In this document: piece by piece, positions 1 through 9,403 of the stretch | Layout of the letters: each line of letters starts with the position of its first letter | Position numbering within the stretch: the stretch's first letter is position 1 | From: an uncultured Helicobacteraceae bacterium | GTDB taxonomy: Bacteria > Campylobacterota > Campylobacteria > Campylobacterales > Helicobacteraceae | NCBI GenBank assembly: GCA_947588965.1 | Contig: CANQAN010000005.1 | Span: 48,756-112,755 of the forward strand | Direction: 5' to 3' | Length of the DNA: 64,000 bases | Translations under genes and position numbers: made by a program | The notes under the pieces: generated by a model | The model's input: only the letters and a program-made list of their open reading frames with translations | Told to the model about the DNA's origin: nothing | The model's database searches: none

Positions 1-911
1 ATCAGGCGGGCTTTACAAATGCTGTAGCGACACTAGGGACAGCCTTAACGCGCGATCATTTGCCACTCCTTTCTAGGGAAGATCCAATGATTATTTTGTC
101 TTTTGATGGGGATAATGCAGGAATGAATGCAGCTTTTAAGGCTTCTAAACTCCTAAGTCTTGAAAATAAGCAGGGGGGTGTTGTGCTTTTTGATGGCGGA
201 TTGGATCCTGCAGATATGGTGAAAAAAGGAGCGCTTGAAGAGTTAAGAGCTCTTTTTAACGCACCTATTAATTTTGTTGATTATGTTTTAGAGACGCTTT
301 TAAAAAAATACGATCTCAAAAATGCTGTCCAAAAGGACAATGCCCTCAAAGAATCTCTAGAATATCTGCATCAACTCTCACCCGTTATTCAAGAAGAATA
401 CCGCACTTGGCTCTCTCAAAGACTCACTTTACCTGCTCACTTGATACGTCTGAATGTCGCTAAGACAAGTCAATATAAAACTCACAAAAAAGAGCTTCAA
501 TCAGAATTTGCACTGATACAAGATAAATTCTATGGATTAGCGGAGAAAATTATCATTAAAAGCGTCCTAGAAGATCCGAGCCTTTTGGACTTTGTTTCGG
601 ATTTTTTAGAACCACAGATGTTTCATGCCCAGCGTCAAGCCTTTGAAAAGTTATTGCAAAACAAACAAGAAGATTCCAGTCTGATCGGTATTTTGCTAGA
701 TGATAAAATTAAAGCTCAAGATAAGGAGCATTTAAAGCAACAAATGATTATGATTTTGTATCAATACTATAATCATAAACGCGGAAAGCTTATTACAAAT
801 AAGTCCCTTTCGATGAGGGAAAAGACTTTTTTGCTGCGCAAATACCAAAAATATTTAGAAGATTTAAAGAAAGGAGATTTAAGAATCGATGAAAGCATTA
901 GCACTCTATAG
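1..911 (+). CDS. dnaG: DNA primase DnaG, C-terminal part (5' end outside window)
   Basis: The frame is open from the first bases, so the start lies upstream; 302 residues are visible. The product makes RNA primers at the replication fork. The visible part begins inside the TOPRIM domain (residues AGFTNAVATLGTALT) and contains the acidic metal-binding motif SFDGDNAG about 30 residues in. After it comes the helical C-terminal region that in DnaG proteins contacts the DnaB helicase. The stop overlaps the start of the next gene by 23 bases, so the two are translationally coupled. In H. pylori dnaG (HP0012) is likewise followed by an HP0013-type gene. The TOPRIM match is firm; the helicase-contact role is inferred from the family. 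Confidence 0.93.
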   Translation, partial: QAGFTNAVATLGTALTRDHLPLLSREDPMIILSFDGDNAGMNAAFKASKLLSLENKQGGVVLFDGGLDPADMVKKGALEELRALFNAPINFVDYVLETLLKKYDLKNAVQKDNALKESLEYLHQLSPVIQEEYRTWLSQRLTLPAHLIRLNVAKTSQYKTHKKELQSEFALIQDKFYGLAEKIIIKSVLEDPSLLDFVSDFLEPQMFHAQRQAFEKLLQNKQEDSSLIGILLDDKIKAQDKEHLKQQMIMILYQYYNHKRGKLITNKSLSMREKTFLLRKYQKYLEDLKKGDLRIDESISTL

Positions 912-1869
912 CGGTGGATTGGATAGTTTATTATCAATTAAGATTGTGAAAGATTTAGGGATTGATGTTTTGGCGCTACACTTTAATATTGGCTTTGGTG
1001 CCAAGCATGATAGGAGTGAGATTTTGCGCAAGAGATTGGCGCAAATTGGCGTGGAATTAGAAGTTGTGGATATTCGGAAGCAATTTTTTAGTGAAATTTT
1101 GTTTGATCCAAAATATGGCTATGGGAAATACTTCAATCCCTGCATTGATTGCCATGCCAATATGTTTGCCCATGCGCTCTCTATGCTAGAATCCAAAGGA
1201 GCGAGTTTTGTCATTAGTGGGGAGGTGTTAGGACAGCGACCAAAGAGTCAGCGCGCAGAGGCTTTAAAGCTTGTTGAGAAGCTTTGTCATGCAGAGGGAC
1301 TTATCGTGCGACCTATGTCCGCTAAACTTCTTCCTATGACCATCCCTGAGCAAAAGGGTTGGATCGATCGAGAAAAATTGCTTGACATTCACGGAAGAGG
1401 TCGCGAGAGACAATTGAAAATGGTTGAGGAATATGGAATCCTTGATTATGAAAGGCCGGGTGGGGGGTGCTTACTCACAGATTCCTCTATAGCTAATAAG
1501 CTCAAAGACATTCAATCGCACCGGGAAGTTTGCTATGAGGATATGGAGCTTGTCAAGTTTGGACGCTATATGATTCTGCCCGATGGGGCGCGTTGCGTGA
1601 TTGCCAGAAATGCAGAAGAAAATGAACGTTTGAATTTCGCACATCCTAAGATGAGTAAAATTGTGTTGCTGGATTGCGTTGGTCCCTTAGGTTTGATAGA
1701 AAAGGATGCAACTCAAGCAGACAAACAGCTTGCTGTGGAATTGACACTCTTATATGGCAAATCAGAATCAGGGAAAAGCTATAGAGTACGCTTTGAGGAA
1801 GAGGAGATTCACGCTGTTGCCTTTCAGAGCAAAGAAAAGGCAAAGAAGTTTTTGATTCAAGAGCATTGA
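889..1869 (+). CDS. PP-loop ATP pyrophosphatase, MnmA/ThiI-like (HP0013 family)
   Basis: 326 residues. The N-terminus has the PP-loop SGGLDS at residues 8-13, which binds ATP in enzymes that adenylate tRNA or small substrates. A Cys pair (PCIDCHANM, about residue 85) and a later Cys (PGGGCLLT, about residue 194) could carry sulfur as in tRNA-thiolating enzymes of the MnmA/ThiI type. The last third resembles the small RNA-binding NFACT-R-like domain attached to such proteins, though this is a by-eye impression. The start overlaps the end of dnaG. It is a paralogue-type protein rather than canonical MnmA (which is longer and has a different TRAM-like C-terminus), so no symbol is given. A role in tRNA sulfur modification is inference. 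Confidence 0.75.
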   Translation: MKALALYSGGLDSLLSIKIVKDLGIDVLALHFNIGFGAKHDRSEILRKRLAQIGVELEVVDIRKQFFSEILFDPKYGYGKYFNPCIDCHANMFAHALSMLESKGASFVISGEVLGQRPKSQRAEALKLVEKLCHAEGLIVRPMSAKLLPMTIPEQKGWIDREKLLDIHGRGRERQLKMVEEYGILDYERPGGGCLLTDSSIANKLKDIQSHREVCYEDMELVKFGRYMILPDGARCVIARNAEENERLNFAHPKMSKIVLLDCVGPLGLIEKDATQADKQLAVELTLLYGKSESGKSYRVRFEEEEIHAVAFQSKEKAKKFLIQEH

Positions 1870-1894
1870 TTTTAAATATCTAAGGAAAGACAAA

Positions 1895-2500
1895 ATGAAA
1901 CAAGAGTTTTTAGAAATCATACAGAATCGCTATTCTTGTCGGAATTTCACGCAAGAAAAAGTTTCTGAAGCGGATTTGGATTTCATTTTAGAGGCGGGGA
2001 GACTTTCCCCAAGCTCTCTTGGATTAGAGCCTTGGAGATTCTATGTTGTGCAAGATTCTCTTAAAAAGCAAGAAATTGCACAAATTGCAAATCAACAAAG
2101 TCATGTCGCAAAATGTGGTGTGATTATCATCATCACAGCAAGGCTTGATTTTAACGAATATTTTATTAAAAAACTAAAAGAAAGGAATCTCACAGAAGAG
2201 GAATTGCAAAAGCGCATAAAGCTCTACCAACCCTTTGTTGAAGATATGAATTTGGAGCAAAAATTACATTATGCACGTGAGCAAACATATTTGGCTCTTG
2301 CAAATATGTCCAATGCGGCTGTGGCTTGTGGGCTTTCTTCGTGTATTATTGGCGGGTTTGACGGGGACAAAATGGATTCCTATTTGAATCTTGGCACAAA
2401 AGAAAAAACTTCTGTGTTGCTTGTCGTGGGAAAGACACAAAATGATGAAATTCCTCCTAAAATAAGGAGTCCAAAAGAAGAAGTTGTGCGCTTTATTTAA
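1895..2500 (+). CDS. Nitroreductase-family NAD(P)H-dependent oxidoreductase
   Basis: 201 residues, the usual size for the FMN-dependent nitroreductase fold. The N-terminus NRYSCRNF and the segment RLSPSSLGLEPWRF are the FMN-phosphate and isoalloxazine contacts of this family, and a C-terminal segment with VGKTQ is also typical. Such enzymes are homodimeric cytosolic flavoproteins that reduce nitroaromatics and quinones. H. pylori has two (RdxA and FrxA); I cannot say by eye which is orthologous, so no symbol is given. A Shine-Dalgarno AAGGAAAG lies just ahead of the ATG. The gene follows the PP-loop gene after 25 bases and probably shares its transcript. Confidence 0.85.
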   Translation: MKQEFLEIIQNRYSCRNFTQEKVSEADLDFILEAGRLSPSSLGLEPWRFYVVQDSLKKQEIAQIANQQSHVAKCGVIIIITARLDFNEYFIKKLKERNLTEEELQKRIKLYQPFVEDMNLEQKLHYAREQTYLALANMSNAAVACGLSSCIIGGFDGDKMDSYLNLGTKEKTSVLLVVGKTQNDEIPPKIRSPKEEVVRFI

Positions 2501-2559
2501 ACTTTGATTGAATCCTTAATTTAAATAAAGTTTTTAGCGACAGTTTAAGGATTTTTGGA

Positions 2560-2565
2560 TAGAAT
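2560..2565 (+). promoter_or_regulatory. Putative sigma-80 extended -10 box for the chemoreceptor gene
   Basis: TAGAAT preceded by TTTGGA, about 30 bases before the start of the TlpD-like gene, in the only AT-rich gap (90 bases) of this stretch. Helicobacter housekeeping promoters rely mainly on a -10 box with weak or absent -35. This is a motif match only. Confidence 0.4.
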
Positions 2566-2596
2566 CGGAATCCTTTAAAACAAAGCAGGAGTGGTT

Positions 2597-3727
2597 ATGT
2601 TTGGAAATGCAAAGAATGAGCAAGAATTAAGAATACAAAATAGGGCTTTACAAGCAAAGATTGAACAATTAGAAAAGGCATTACAAAGGCAGAGCCACGA
2701 AAATGAAGAAAAAACAACAATGCTTGAAAAACTCAAAGGAGACAATCAAGGAAAATCTGCCATTGCCGATAAAATCTTTCAGTCTGTTATGGGAACTTGT
2801 TCTAAAAATCTTAAGATATTACAAGATAATTTTGCTTCTTCTGTGGAAATGCTTGGACATGCCAAAAGTGCCTCTATGCACAATGCGGAAAAAACAAGAA
2901 AACTAGAAGGGGCTATCATAGATAATGTCTCTCAAGTCGCAGAGCGTCTGAATGAATTTCAGGCAATGATTACGCAAGTTTGTGCAGATTTGGATTCCAT
3001 TGCAAATGTGGTTGTCCTCATTACAGGAGTAAGCGATCAGACAAATTTGCTCGCACTCAATGCTGCTATAGAAGCAGCACGTGCAGGAGAATATGGGAGG
3101 GGGTTTGCTGTTGTCGCCGATGAAGTGAGGAAACTTGCCGAACGTGCGCAAAAAGCCACAAAAGAGATAGAGATGAACATTCAAGTTCTGCGACAAAATT
3201 TTTCAGAAGTACAGACAACCACAGATGAGATTGTGGATAACATGAATCAAGTCAGCGATGAGGCGATGAAGCTCAAGCAACTAGAGGTTTCTTCTATGCG
3301 TATAAGAGAGGATTCTGCAAATGTGCTTGACACGACATTTGTGGGGCTTTGTAAATTAGATCACCTCTTGTTTAAAATAAATGGATATAAGGCAATCCTT
3401 GATGAAAATAAAGAAATTGAGCTTGTCTCACACCATGATTGTCGATTGGGCAAATGGTATGAGCAAGGAGAGGGAAGGCAGGATTTTATGGAATTACCAG
3501 ATTATGCGAGTTTAGAGGCTCCACATGCGGGAGTGCATAATTCTTTCAAAGAAGTCTTAGGAATCTTAAAAACAAAAGGTGTGGAGGGAAATTCAGAGGA
3601 AATTTTGGAATTCTTAAGACAGGGTGAGGAATCATCCGATAAGGTTATTGAGATATTGGACAAACTTTTGAGTGAAAAGATTGCAGAGCGCAACGCACGA
3701 CATAGCGACGATAAAACGACACAATGA
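2597..3727 (+). CDS. tlpD: Soluble methyl-accepting chemotaxis protein, TlpD-like with CZB domain
   Basis: 376 residues from the ATG at 2597, preferred over the GTG at 2591 because AGGAG sits five bases before it. No transmembrane segment is visible. After an N-terminal coiled coil (about residues 5-55) comes the conserved signalling hairpin with [19 protein letters not shown] and [16 protein letters not shown], which contacts CheA/CheW. The C-terminus has the zinc-binding CZB signature, with [15 protein letters not shown] and a following PHAGVH supplying the His/Cys ligands. The layout matches TlpD of H. pylori, a cytoplasmic sensor of oxidative and energy stress, but it is somewhat shorter. 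It stands alone with its own apparent promoter. Confidence 0.88.
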   Translation: MFGNAKNEQELRIQNRALQAKIEQLEKALQRQSHENEEKTTMLEKLKGDNQGKSAIADKIFQSVMGTCSKNLKILQDNFASSVEMLGHAKSASMHNAEKTRKLEGAIIDNVSQVAERLNEFQAMITQVCADLDSIANVVVLITGVSDQTNLLALNAAIEAARAGEYGRGFAVVADEVRKLAERAQKATKEIEMNIQVLRQNFSEVQTTTDEIVDNMNQVSDEAMKLKQLEVSSMRIREDSANVLDTTFVGLCKLDHLLFKINGYKAILDENKEIELVSHHDCRLGKWYEQGEGRQDFMELPDYASLEAPHAGVHNSFKEVLGILKTKGVEGNSEEILEFLRQGEESSDKVIEILDKLLSEKIAERNARHSDDKTTQ

Positions 3728-3769
3728 AATTCTAAAAATGAAGAGCTTCAAATTTTAATAAAAATAGGA

Positions 3770-3775
3770 TAAAAT
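3770..3775 (+). promoter_or_regulatory. Putative sigma-80 -10 box for the SprA-like gene
   Basis: TAAAAT in the context AGGATAAAATAACGG, 45 bases before the ATG of the metalloprotease-like gene. The same GCTAAAATAACG-type context recurs before the ATP synthase operon at 7846, which supports a real promoter element. No convincing -35 box. Confidence 0.4.
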
Positions 3776-3819
3776 AACGGAATAGAAAGAATCTCATGAG
3801 AGGCTAGAAGGAGGGGAAA

Positions 3820-4563
3820 ATGCAGATAAATTCTCGTTTAATGTCTGTTTTGCAAGACAGTTATTTGAAGTTTGCGCCATCTGATTCTACCCGTCAAACT
3901 TCCTCTCTGTCCTATTCTACACAAAAGAGCGATTCTAAGGAATCCGAAAATTCTATGGAAACTGAAGAGTCAAAAAAGTCAAAAACAGATTTTAGCGCAG
4001 AAAGCACAGAAAAGCCAAATGGAGAAGAGCTTACTTCAGAAGACAAACAGTATGTACGTGAGTTGGCTTCCATTGACGCCAATGTACGCGCCCATGAAGC
4101 TGCGCATATCGCTGCGGGTTCTGGTGTCGTCACGGGGGGAGCGAGCTTCACTTACACGCGCGGACCTGATGGTAAAATGTATGCTGTAGGTGGTGAGGTT
4201 CCTATCAGTTTAAAAAAGGGAAGAACGCCAGAAGAGACAATCCAAAATGCGCGTCAAGTCGTCGCTGCCGCAATGGCTCCTTCAGATCCAAGTCCGCAGG
4301 ATTATAAAGTCGCGGCAAGTGCAACACAAATGGAAGTGCAAGCAAGGAGTGAGCAAGCCAAAGAGGAAGTGCAAAAGAGAGAGGAATTCCTCAAAGAACA
4401 AGAATCCTCTAAGCAGGAACAAGCGGAAGCTGGGCAAACACAAGTCACCAAGACAGAAAACACCAGAGATTCTGTGGATTTAAAATTTGGTACTCGTTTG
4501 GCACAGAGCTATCAATCTTATGCGCAAACTCCTCAAGCACCAAGACTTGAAATCGTAGCATAG
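3820..4563 (+). CDS. Putative metalloprotease, SprA/CJM1_0395 family
   Basis: 247 residues. An acidic, Ser/Lys-rich N-terminal third (about residues 20-80, low complexity) precedes the conserved SprA-family core. That core contains the zincin-like motif HEAAH (ANVRAHEAAHIAAGSG, about residue 93) and a Gly/Tyr-rich segment, GASFTYTRGPDGKMYAVGGE. The C-terminal 70 residues are a charged helix rich in Glu, Lys and Gln. The family is known mainly as predicted cytosolic metalloproteases of unknown substrate; catalysis is inferred from HExxH only. A Shine-Dalgarno AAGGAGGGG lies before the ATG. It is separated from fmt by 15 bases and may lead that operon. Confidence 0.75.
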   Translation: MQINSRLMSVLQDSYLKFAPSDSTRQTSSLSYSTQKSDSKESENSMETEESKKSKTDFSAESTEKPNGEELTSEDKQYVRELASIDANVRAHEAAHIAAGSGVVTGGASFTYTRGPDGKMYAVGGEVPISLKKGRTPEETIQNARQVVAAAMAPSDPSPQDYKVAASATQMEVQARSEQAKEEVQKREEFLKEQESSKQEQAEAGQTQVTKTENTRDSVDLKFGTRLAQSYQSYAQTPQAPRLEIVA

Positions 4564-4578
4564 ACTTTAAGCAGATCC

Positions 4579-5481
4579 ATGCGCATTATTTTTATGGGGA
4601 CGCCCGATTATGCGGCGGTGATTTTAGAATCTCTTTTAAAAAATCATAAGGTTTGTGCGCTTGTGTGTGGAGAGGATAAGAGAGCAGGTCGCGATATGCA
4701 TTTGAAAGTTCCCGCGACAAAGGCATTGCTTCAAAAGCACTCTCCAGAGATTTCTATTTTGCAACCAAAGATGCTTGATGAGAATTTTATTAAAACAATC
4801 AAATCGTTTGCTTGTGATATGATAATTGTCGCTGCTTTTGGAAAGATTTTACCAAAGGCTGTCTTAGAGATTGCCCCATGTGTGAATCTCCATGCTTCTA
4901 TTCTTCCGAGATTCCGCGGGGCTAGTCCGATTCAACAGAGCATTTTAGAAAATGAATGTTTTTTTGGCGTTACATTAATGCAAATGCAAGAGGGATTGGA
5001 TTGCGGTGATATTTTGGGATTCAAGGTGATTAGAAATAGTAAGCAGGGGGCAATAGAGCTTTTTGATATTTTGGCAAAATGTGCAGCAGAATTGACATTG
5101 GAGTACATTCAAAGATATGAGGAAATTAATCCCTTAAAACAAATCAACGCCGATGCAAGTTATTGTAAGAAAATCAAAAAAGAATCGGGCTGTGTTTGCT
5201 TTGATAACGCAAGAGCGTTAGAGAGCAAATCCTTAGCCTATGATGGATGGCCGGGAATTTTTCTTTCTAGTGGCTTGAAGCTTAAAGGAGTACGTGCAAA
5301 AGAATATCTCTGTAAATACAGGAGTGGAGAGATTTTAGAAATCAAAGAGGATTCCATTAGAGTGGGTTGCAAGAGGGGGAGTGTTTGGATTGATTGTCTG
5401 CAAGCCCCTTCAAAAAAGCTCATCAGTGCTTACCAATATTTGCAGGGAAAACATTTGAAAGTTGGTTCTATTTTAGAATGA
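4579..5481 (+). CDS. fmt: Methionyl-tRNA formyltransferase
   Basis: 300 residues. It transfers a formyl group from 10-formyltetrahydrofolate to Met-tRNA for translation initiation. The N-terminal Rossmann fold starts MRIIFMGTPDYA, followed by the catalytic Asn-x-His motif in CVNLHASILPRFRGASPIQ (about residues 103-121) and the DCGDIL loop carrying the catalytic Asp. The C-terminal domain (from about residue 205) is the tRNA-binding barrel. Length is typical. The stop overlaps the start codon of birA, so the two genes are coupled. Confidence 0.95.
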   Translation: MRIIFMGTPDYAAVILESLLKNHKVCALVCGEDKRAGRDMHLKVPATKALLQKHSPEISILQPKMLDENFIKTIKSFACDMIIVAAFGKILPKAVLEIAPCVNLHASILPRFRGASPIQQSILENECFFGVTLMQMQEGLDCGDILGFKVIRNSKQGAIELFDILAKCAAELTLEYIQRYEEINPLKQINADASYCKKIKKESGCVCFDNARALESKSLAYDGWPGIFLSSGLKLKGVRAKEYLCKYRSGEILEIKEDSIRVGCKRGSVWIDCLQAPSKKLISAYQYLQGKHLKVGSILE

Positions 5482-6125
5482 TGCAAGTCATTAAGTTTGA
5501 TTGTATAGAATCCACGCATTTGTATCTCGCGGAAGCTTTGCGCAATGAGACATTAAGGGCGCCCGTTATGGTTGTCGCAGAGAGACAAAGCGGTGGAATC
5601 GGAAGTCGCGGAAATTCTTGGGAAAATGTGAGCAGTGGGCTGTATTTTTCCTTTGCATTGCCGCTAGAGATGTTGCCCGAAGATTTGCCCTTAGAATCTC
5701 TTTCTATCTACATGGGTTATCTCATAAAAGAAGTTTTAAAACAACATAAATCTCATGTTTGGTTAAAGTGGCCAAACGATTTGTACGTGGGGCAAAAAAA
5801 AATAGGTGGAATCATAAGTACAAAATTAACATCTTGTATTCTCGTTGGAATTGGGATTAATTTAAAAGTCAGAGATTCAAAGTTCGGCTCACTCGATGTT
5901 GAGATTCCTAAAGACACCATCCTTAGCGACTTCATGGCACTTCTAAAAAAAGCCAAAAAAAATTTTACTTGGAAGCTAATTTTTAGTAAATATGCGTTAG
6001 AATTTGGAAATAATTTTGGATGCGACTTTCACTATGGGGGTAGAATCATCACATTACGTGATGCGAAGTTGTGCGAAGATGGGGCGATTTTGCTCAATGG
6101 TGAAAAAATTTATAGTTTAAGATAG
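5478..6125 (+). CDS. birA: Biotin--[acetyl-CoA carboxylase] ligase
   Basis: 215 residues from the first of two adjacent ATGs (5478 and 5481), both overlapping the fmt stop; longer readings upstream lie within fmt. It adenylates biotin and attaches it to the carrier protein of acetyl-CoA carboxylase. Motifs: ERQSGGIGSRGNSWE (a variant of the GRGRxGRxW biotinyl-AMP loop), KWPNDLYV, and KKIGGII with the catalytic Lys region. There is no N-terminal helix-turn-helix, so it is a monofunctional ligase without the repressor role seen in E. coli BirA, as is usual for Helicobacter. Confidence 0.92.
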   Translation: MMQVIKFDCIESTHLYLAEALRNETLRAPVMVVAERQSGGIGSRGNSWENVSSGLYFSFALPLEMLPEDLPLESLSIYMGYLIKEVLKQHKSHVWLKWPNDLYVGQKKIGGIISTKLTSCILVGIGINLKVRDSKFGSLDVEIPKDTILSDFMALLKKAKKNFTWKLIFSKYALEFGNNFGCDFHYGGRIITLRDAKLCEDGAILLNGEKIYSLR

Positions 6126-6137
6126 TGGAGTTATACA

Positions 6138-6926
6138 ATGTGTGAAGTGATCTGTATCGCAAATCAAAAGGGTGGCGTAGGAAAGACAACAACAGCTGTA
6201 AATCTCGCTGCAAGTCTTGCAGTAGAGGAGAAAAAGGTCTTATTGATTGATTCAGATCCGCAAGCAAACGCAACAACAAGCTTGGGATTCCATAGAAACA
6301 GCATAGAATTTAACATTTATCATGTCCTCATAGGGACGAAAAAGTTACAACAAATCATTCAAAAAACCTCTATCCCCACTCTACATTTGGCACCATCAAA
6401 TATCGGATTAGTCGGCATTGAAAAGGAATTTTATAGCCACAAACGTAGCGGTCGTGAATTGATTTTAAAAAGAAAGATTGAAGAAGTGTTGGATTTATAT
6501 GATTATATCATTATTGATTCCCCACCCGCACTTGGACCTTTGACGATCAATGCCCTTTCGGCTTCGCACTCCGTCATCATTCCGATTCAATGTGAATTTT
6601 TCGCTCTAGAGGGTTTGGCGCAATTGTTAAATACCATTAAATTACTGCGCAAAGAAGTGAATCCCGATTTGGAGATTAGAGGACTATTGCCGACAATGTA
6701 TAGTTCTCAAAACAATCTTTCACGACAGGTTTATGCAGATTTGGTTCAGCATTTTGAAGGACAGCTCATTAAAGAATTTTCTTCAAATACAGCCATTGCG
6801 ATTCCGCGCAATATCAAGTTAGCAGAATCCCCGAGCTTTGGTAAGCCCGTTATTTTATACGATGTGCGCTCTCAAGGAAATGTGGCCTATCAGAATCTTG
6901 CTCGTGCGATACTAAAGAGAGCTTAA
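6138..6926 (+). CDS. parA: Chromosome partitioning ATPase ParA (Soj)
   Basis: 262 residues. The deviant Walker A motif [11 protein letters not shown] is at residues 8-18, the switch segment [14 protein letters not shown] follows, and [13 protein letters not shown] supplies the third ATPase motif. The protein binds the nucleoid with ATP and moves ParB-parS complexes during chromosome segregation. It is followed immediately by parB with a one-base overlap. The pair sits just upstream of the ATP synthase genes, as in H. pylori and other Helicobacter. Confidence 0.95.
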   Translation: MCEVICIANQKGGVGKTTTAVNLAASLAVEEKKVLLIDSDPQANATTSLGFHRNSIEFNIYHVLIGTKKLQQIIQKTSIPTLHLAPSNIGLVGIEKEFYSHKRSGRELILKRKIEEVLDLYDYIIIDSPPALGPLTINALSASHSVIIPIQCEFFALEGLAQLLNTIKLLRKEVNPDLEIRGLLPTMYSSQNNLSRQVYADLVQHFEGQLIKEFSSNTAIAIPRNIKLAESPSFGKPVILYDVRSQGNVAYQNLARAILKRA

Positions 6927-7813
6927 TGGCAAAAAACAAAGCGGGATTGGGTCGCGGTTTAAGCGCAATCTTGGGCGAAGTAGAAGAGGCCTATCAAAAC
7001 AATCTGGAGGATAATTCTGGTCTGGTTGTGGAGCTTGATATTGATAAAATCAAGCCTAATCCCTTACAACCACGTAAAACATTTGATTCTGATGGGCTTA
7101 ATGAACTTGCTCGTTCTATTGAGGAACATGGCTTATTGCAACCCATTTTAGTCTATGAAGACACTAAGAATCCTGATTGTTATTACTTGATAGCTGGTGA
7201 GCGTAGGTTGCGCGCAAGCAAACTTGCAAAAAAGGTCAGTATTAAGTCCATTGTCGTTGATGTTCAAACAGAAAAATTACGTGAATTAGCCTTGATTGAA
7301 AACATTCAAAGAGAGGACTTAAATCCAATTGACTTGGCACATTCCTACAGAGAACTTATAGAAGACTATGGAATCACGCATGAGGAGGTTGCAAAGAGAC
7401 TTTCAAAGTCCCGCACCCAAATCACAAACACATTAAGACTGTTAGAACTCAATCAAGAAGTGCAGAATCTCATATCCGAAAACAAGATTTCACAAGGACA
7501 TGCAAAAGTATTAGTCACCTTACCAAAAGACAAGCAGTCATTGATTGCAAATTCTATTATTGGACAAAAGTTAAGTGTGCATGAAACAGAAAAAATCGTC
7601 AAAGATCTCAAGGAGAACAAGAATCCTAAAAAAACGCATACTGCAGGTGTTTCAAAGGGCAATCTCAATCAAGATTCCCTTAAAATGTTGCGGAAGTTTT
7701 GTGAAAATTTACAAAAACAATCCATAGCAGTCAATTTACAAAAAAATCGTTTAATTGTAGAATTTTGTAACGATGAAGAGGTGAAAAAATTCAGTAAATT
7801 TTTACTCAAATGA
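6926..7813 (+). CDS. parB: Chromosome partitioning protein ParB (Spo0J)
   Basis: 295 residues. The N-terminal CTP-binding/ParB box has GLLQPILV and [12 protein letters not shown] (about residues 66-105). A central helix-turn-helix region with [14 protein letters not shown] and [13 protein letters not shown] (about residues 123-175) binds parS sites. The C-terminal dimerisation domain is preceded by a Lys-rich linker. The start codon shares a base with the parA stop (TAATG). I did not find a canonical 16-bp parS in the flanking DNA by eye. Confidence 0.95.
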   Translation: MAKNKAGLGRGLSAILGEVEEAYQNNLEDNSGLVVELDIDKIKPNPLQPRKTFDSDGLNELARSIEEHGLLQPILVYEDTKNPDCYYLIAGERRLRASKLAKKVSIKSIVVDVQTEKLRELALIENIQREDLNPIDLAHSYRELIEDYGITHEEVAKRLSKSRTQITNTLRLLELNQEVQNLISENKISQGHAKVLVTLPKDKQSLIANSIIGQKLSVHETEKIVKDLKENKNPKKTHTAGVSKGNLNQDSLKMLRKFCENLQKQSIAVNLQKNRLIVEFCNDEEVKKFSKFLLK

Positions 7814-7845
7814 GGTTTTTAAGAAAAACTTAGAAAAAGTCGTGC

Positions 7846-7851
7846 TAAAAT
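7846..7851 (+). promoter_or_regulatory. Putative sigma-80 -10 box of the atp operon
   Basis: TAAAAT within GTGCTAAAATAACG, 29 bases before the first atp start codon, in the 66-base gap after parB. AAGGAG follows ahead of the ATG. The context matches the element at 3770. No clear -35 box. Confidence 0.4.
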
Positions 7852-7879
7852 AACGATTATTTTGTTTTAAGGAGTGTAA

Positions 7880-8305
7880 ATGACTATTATTCCAACTCCT
7901 TGGGTAATGGCACTAGTTTTTGTTATATTCTTGGCTCTAGTCTATCTGCTTAACTCCATTCTTTACAAGCCGTTATTAGGTTTTATGGATAATCGAGAAG
8001 CTTCTATCAAGAAAGATAGTGAGGGGATAGAGAGCAATTCGGCGGAGATTAAATCTTTTCAAAGAGAAATAGAAGGGATTTTGCAAAAAGCAAGGGAAGA
8101 AGCGGCTTTGATCAAAAACAAAGCACAAGAGAATGCCAAGCATACTGCAGAGATGAAACTCTCTCAAAAGAGAGAAGAATTAGCGCAAAAATATAGTGAG
8201 TTTATGGCGAGTCTAGAGGGTGAAAAGGGACGATTAAAGGCTTCTTTAGAATCCGAGATTCCACTATTTAAAGAAAGTCTGCAGGCAAAGCTTAAAAGAT
8301 TGTAA
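7880..8305 (+). CDS. atpF': ATP synthase F0 subunit b' (AtpF')
   Basis: 141 residues. One N-terminal membrane helix (about residues 8-27, VMALVFVIFLALVYLLNSIL) is followed by a long charged, Ala/Glu/Lys-rich amphipathic helix, the form of the peripheral stalk b-type subunit. It lies directly before a second, longer b subunit gene. As in other epsilonproteobacteria, the stalk should therefore be a b/b' heterodimer. The a and c subunit genes are not in this block, which is normal for Helicobacter. Confidence 0.88.
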   Translation: MTIIPTPWVMALVFVIFLALVYLLNSILYKPLLGFMDNREASIKKDSEGIESNSAEIKSFQREIEGILQKAREEAALIKNKAQENAKHTAEMKLSQKREELAQKYSEFMASLEGEKGRLKASLESEIPLFKESLQAKLKRL

Positions 8306-8327
8306 GAAAGCAAAGGGAGGCAGGAAT

Positions 8328-8846
8328 ATGCGAGAGAAAATTTGTCGGTGGGCTGTAGTGTTATTGGCGCCAAGCATACTTTTTGCATCAGGTGAGGGTA
8401 CCGATTATGACATTCTAGAGAGAGTGATCAATTTTGTGATATTCTTTGCGCTCATTTATTATTTTGCCGCTGATGCGATTAAAGGTATATTTAGAGCGCG
8501 AAGAGACGAGATTGCAAATTCTTTGGCAAAGATTCAAGAAAAACTACAGGATTCCAAAAAAGCAAAGGAAAAAGTACTTAAGCAGCTAGAAGAGGCTAAA
8601 AAGGCTTCAAAAGATATCGTGGAGACTGCACATAAGGAATCGGAAATCATCGTACGCAAGGTAGAAGAAGCGACTAAGATAGAACTTGAAAATCTCGTGC
8701 GTCAATATAACGATCATATTGCATTTGAGCAAAGGAGAGCAGAGAAGCTCATTATTGATGAGGTTTTATCAGAGGTTCTCAACAAAGATTCTATTGCATT
8801 AAGTAAAGATGTGTTAGCACAATCCCTACTAAAAAAGGCAGAATAG
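8328..8846 (+). CDS. atpF: ATP synthase F0 subunit b
   Basis: 172 residues. An N-terminal hydrophobic stretch resembling a signal sequence (about residues 6-21, ending ILFASGEG) precedes the membrane anchor (about residues 32-48) and a long coiled-coil stalk helix. The leader-like extension before the anchor is also seen in Helicobacter AtpF. It forms the peripheral stalk with b' and binds the delta subunit. Its stop codon is immediately followed by the atpH start with no gap. Confidence 0.9.
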   Translation: MREKICRWAVVLLAPSILFASGEGTDYDILERVINFVIFFALIYYFAADAIKGIFRARRDEIANSLAKIQEKLQDSKKAKEKVLKQLEEAKKASKDIVETAHKESEIIVRKVEEATKIELENLVRQYNDHIAFEQRRAEKLIIDEVLSEVLNKDSIALSKDVLAQSLLKKAE

Positions 8847-9383
8847 ATGAAAGATTTAATCGCAAAACGTTATATTAAGGCTCTAGTTAATGCGACTTCG
8901 CGCAAGGAAGTTGAAGAGATTGCCGAGCTTTTGGGAAAACTTTCTAGTGCAAATGCCATTTCTAAATTTGGAGAGATTCTCGGTTCTCCCTATGTCGAGA
9001 AGTCAAAAAAAATTGACTTTGTACTCAATAATATTCTGGGTGGACAATGTAGCGCAAAGTTTGTAAATTTCATTAAAATTCTAGCGGAGCATAAGAGATT
9101 GGATTTGTTTGGGGAACTCTATGCGGAATTGACTTCCTATCTATCATCTCTAAACAAAGAGTATGTCGCACATCTCATTGCAAATGAGAGTTATGATGAA
9201 TCTATTCTAAAAGAGATTGAGAGTAAATTTTCCAAGAAGCTTGGAGTGAATCTCTCGTTGAAGCAACAGATTGTCTCAGACGTCGGGATCAAGCTGGTGG
9301 TTGAGGATTTGGGCGTTGAAGTTTCTTTTTCACAAGAGAAGTTTATGAACGATCTGAAAAATCACATTTTGAAAGCATTTTAA
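8847..9383 (+). CDS. atpH: ATP synthase F1 subunit delta
   Basis: 178 residues. N-terminal helical bundle beginning DLIAKRYIKALVNAT, typical of OSCP/delta, and the C-terminal segment with VSDVGIKLVVEDLGVEVSFS, matching the conserved delta C-terminus. It links the peripheral stalk to the top of the alpha3-beta3 head. The ATG directly abuts the atpF stop; atpA follows after 20 bases. Confidence 0.93.
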   Translation: MKDLIAKRYIKALVNATSRKEVEEIAELLGKLSSANAISKFGEILGSPYVEKSKKIDFVLNNILGGQCSAKFVNFIKILAEHKRLDLFGELYAELTSYLSSLNKEYVAHLIANESYDESILKEIESKFSKKLGVNLSLKQQIVSDVGIKLVVEDLGVEVSFSQEKFMNDLKNHILKAF

Positions 9384-9403
9384 TTTTTTAATAAGGAGCA
9401 GCA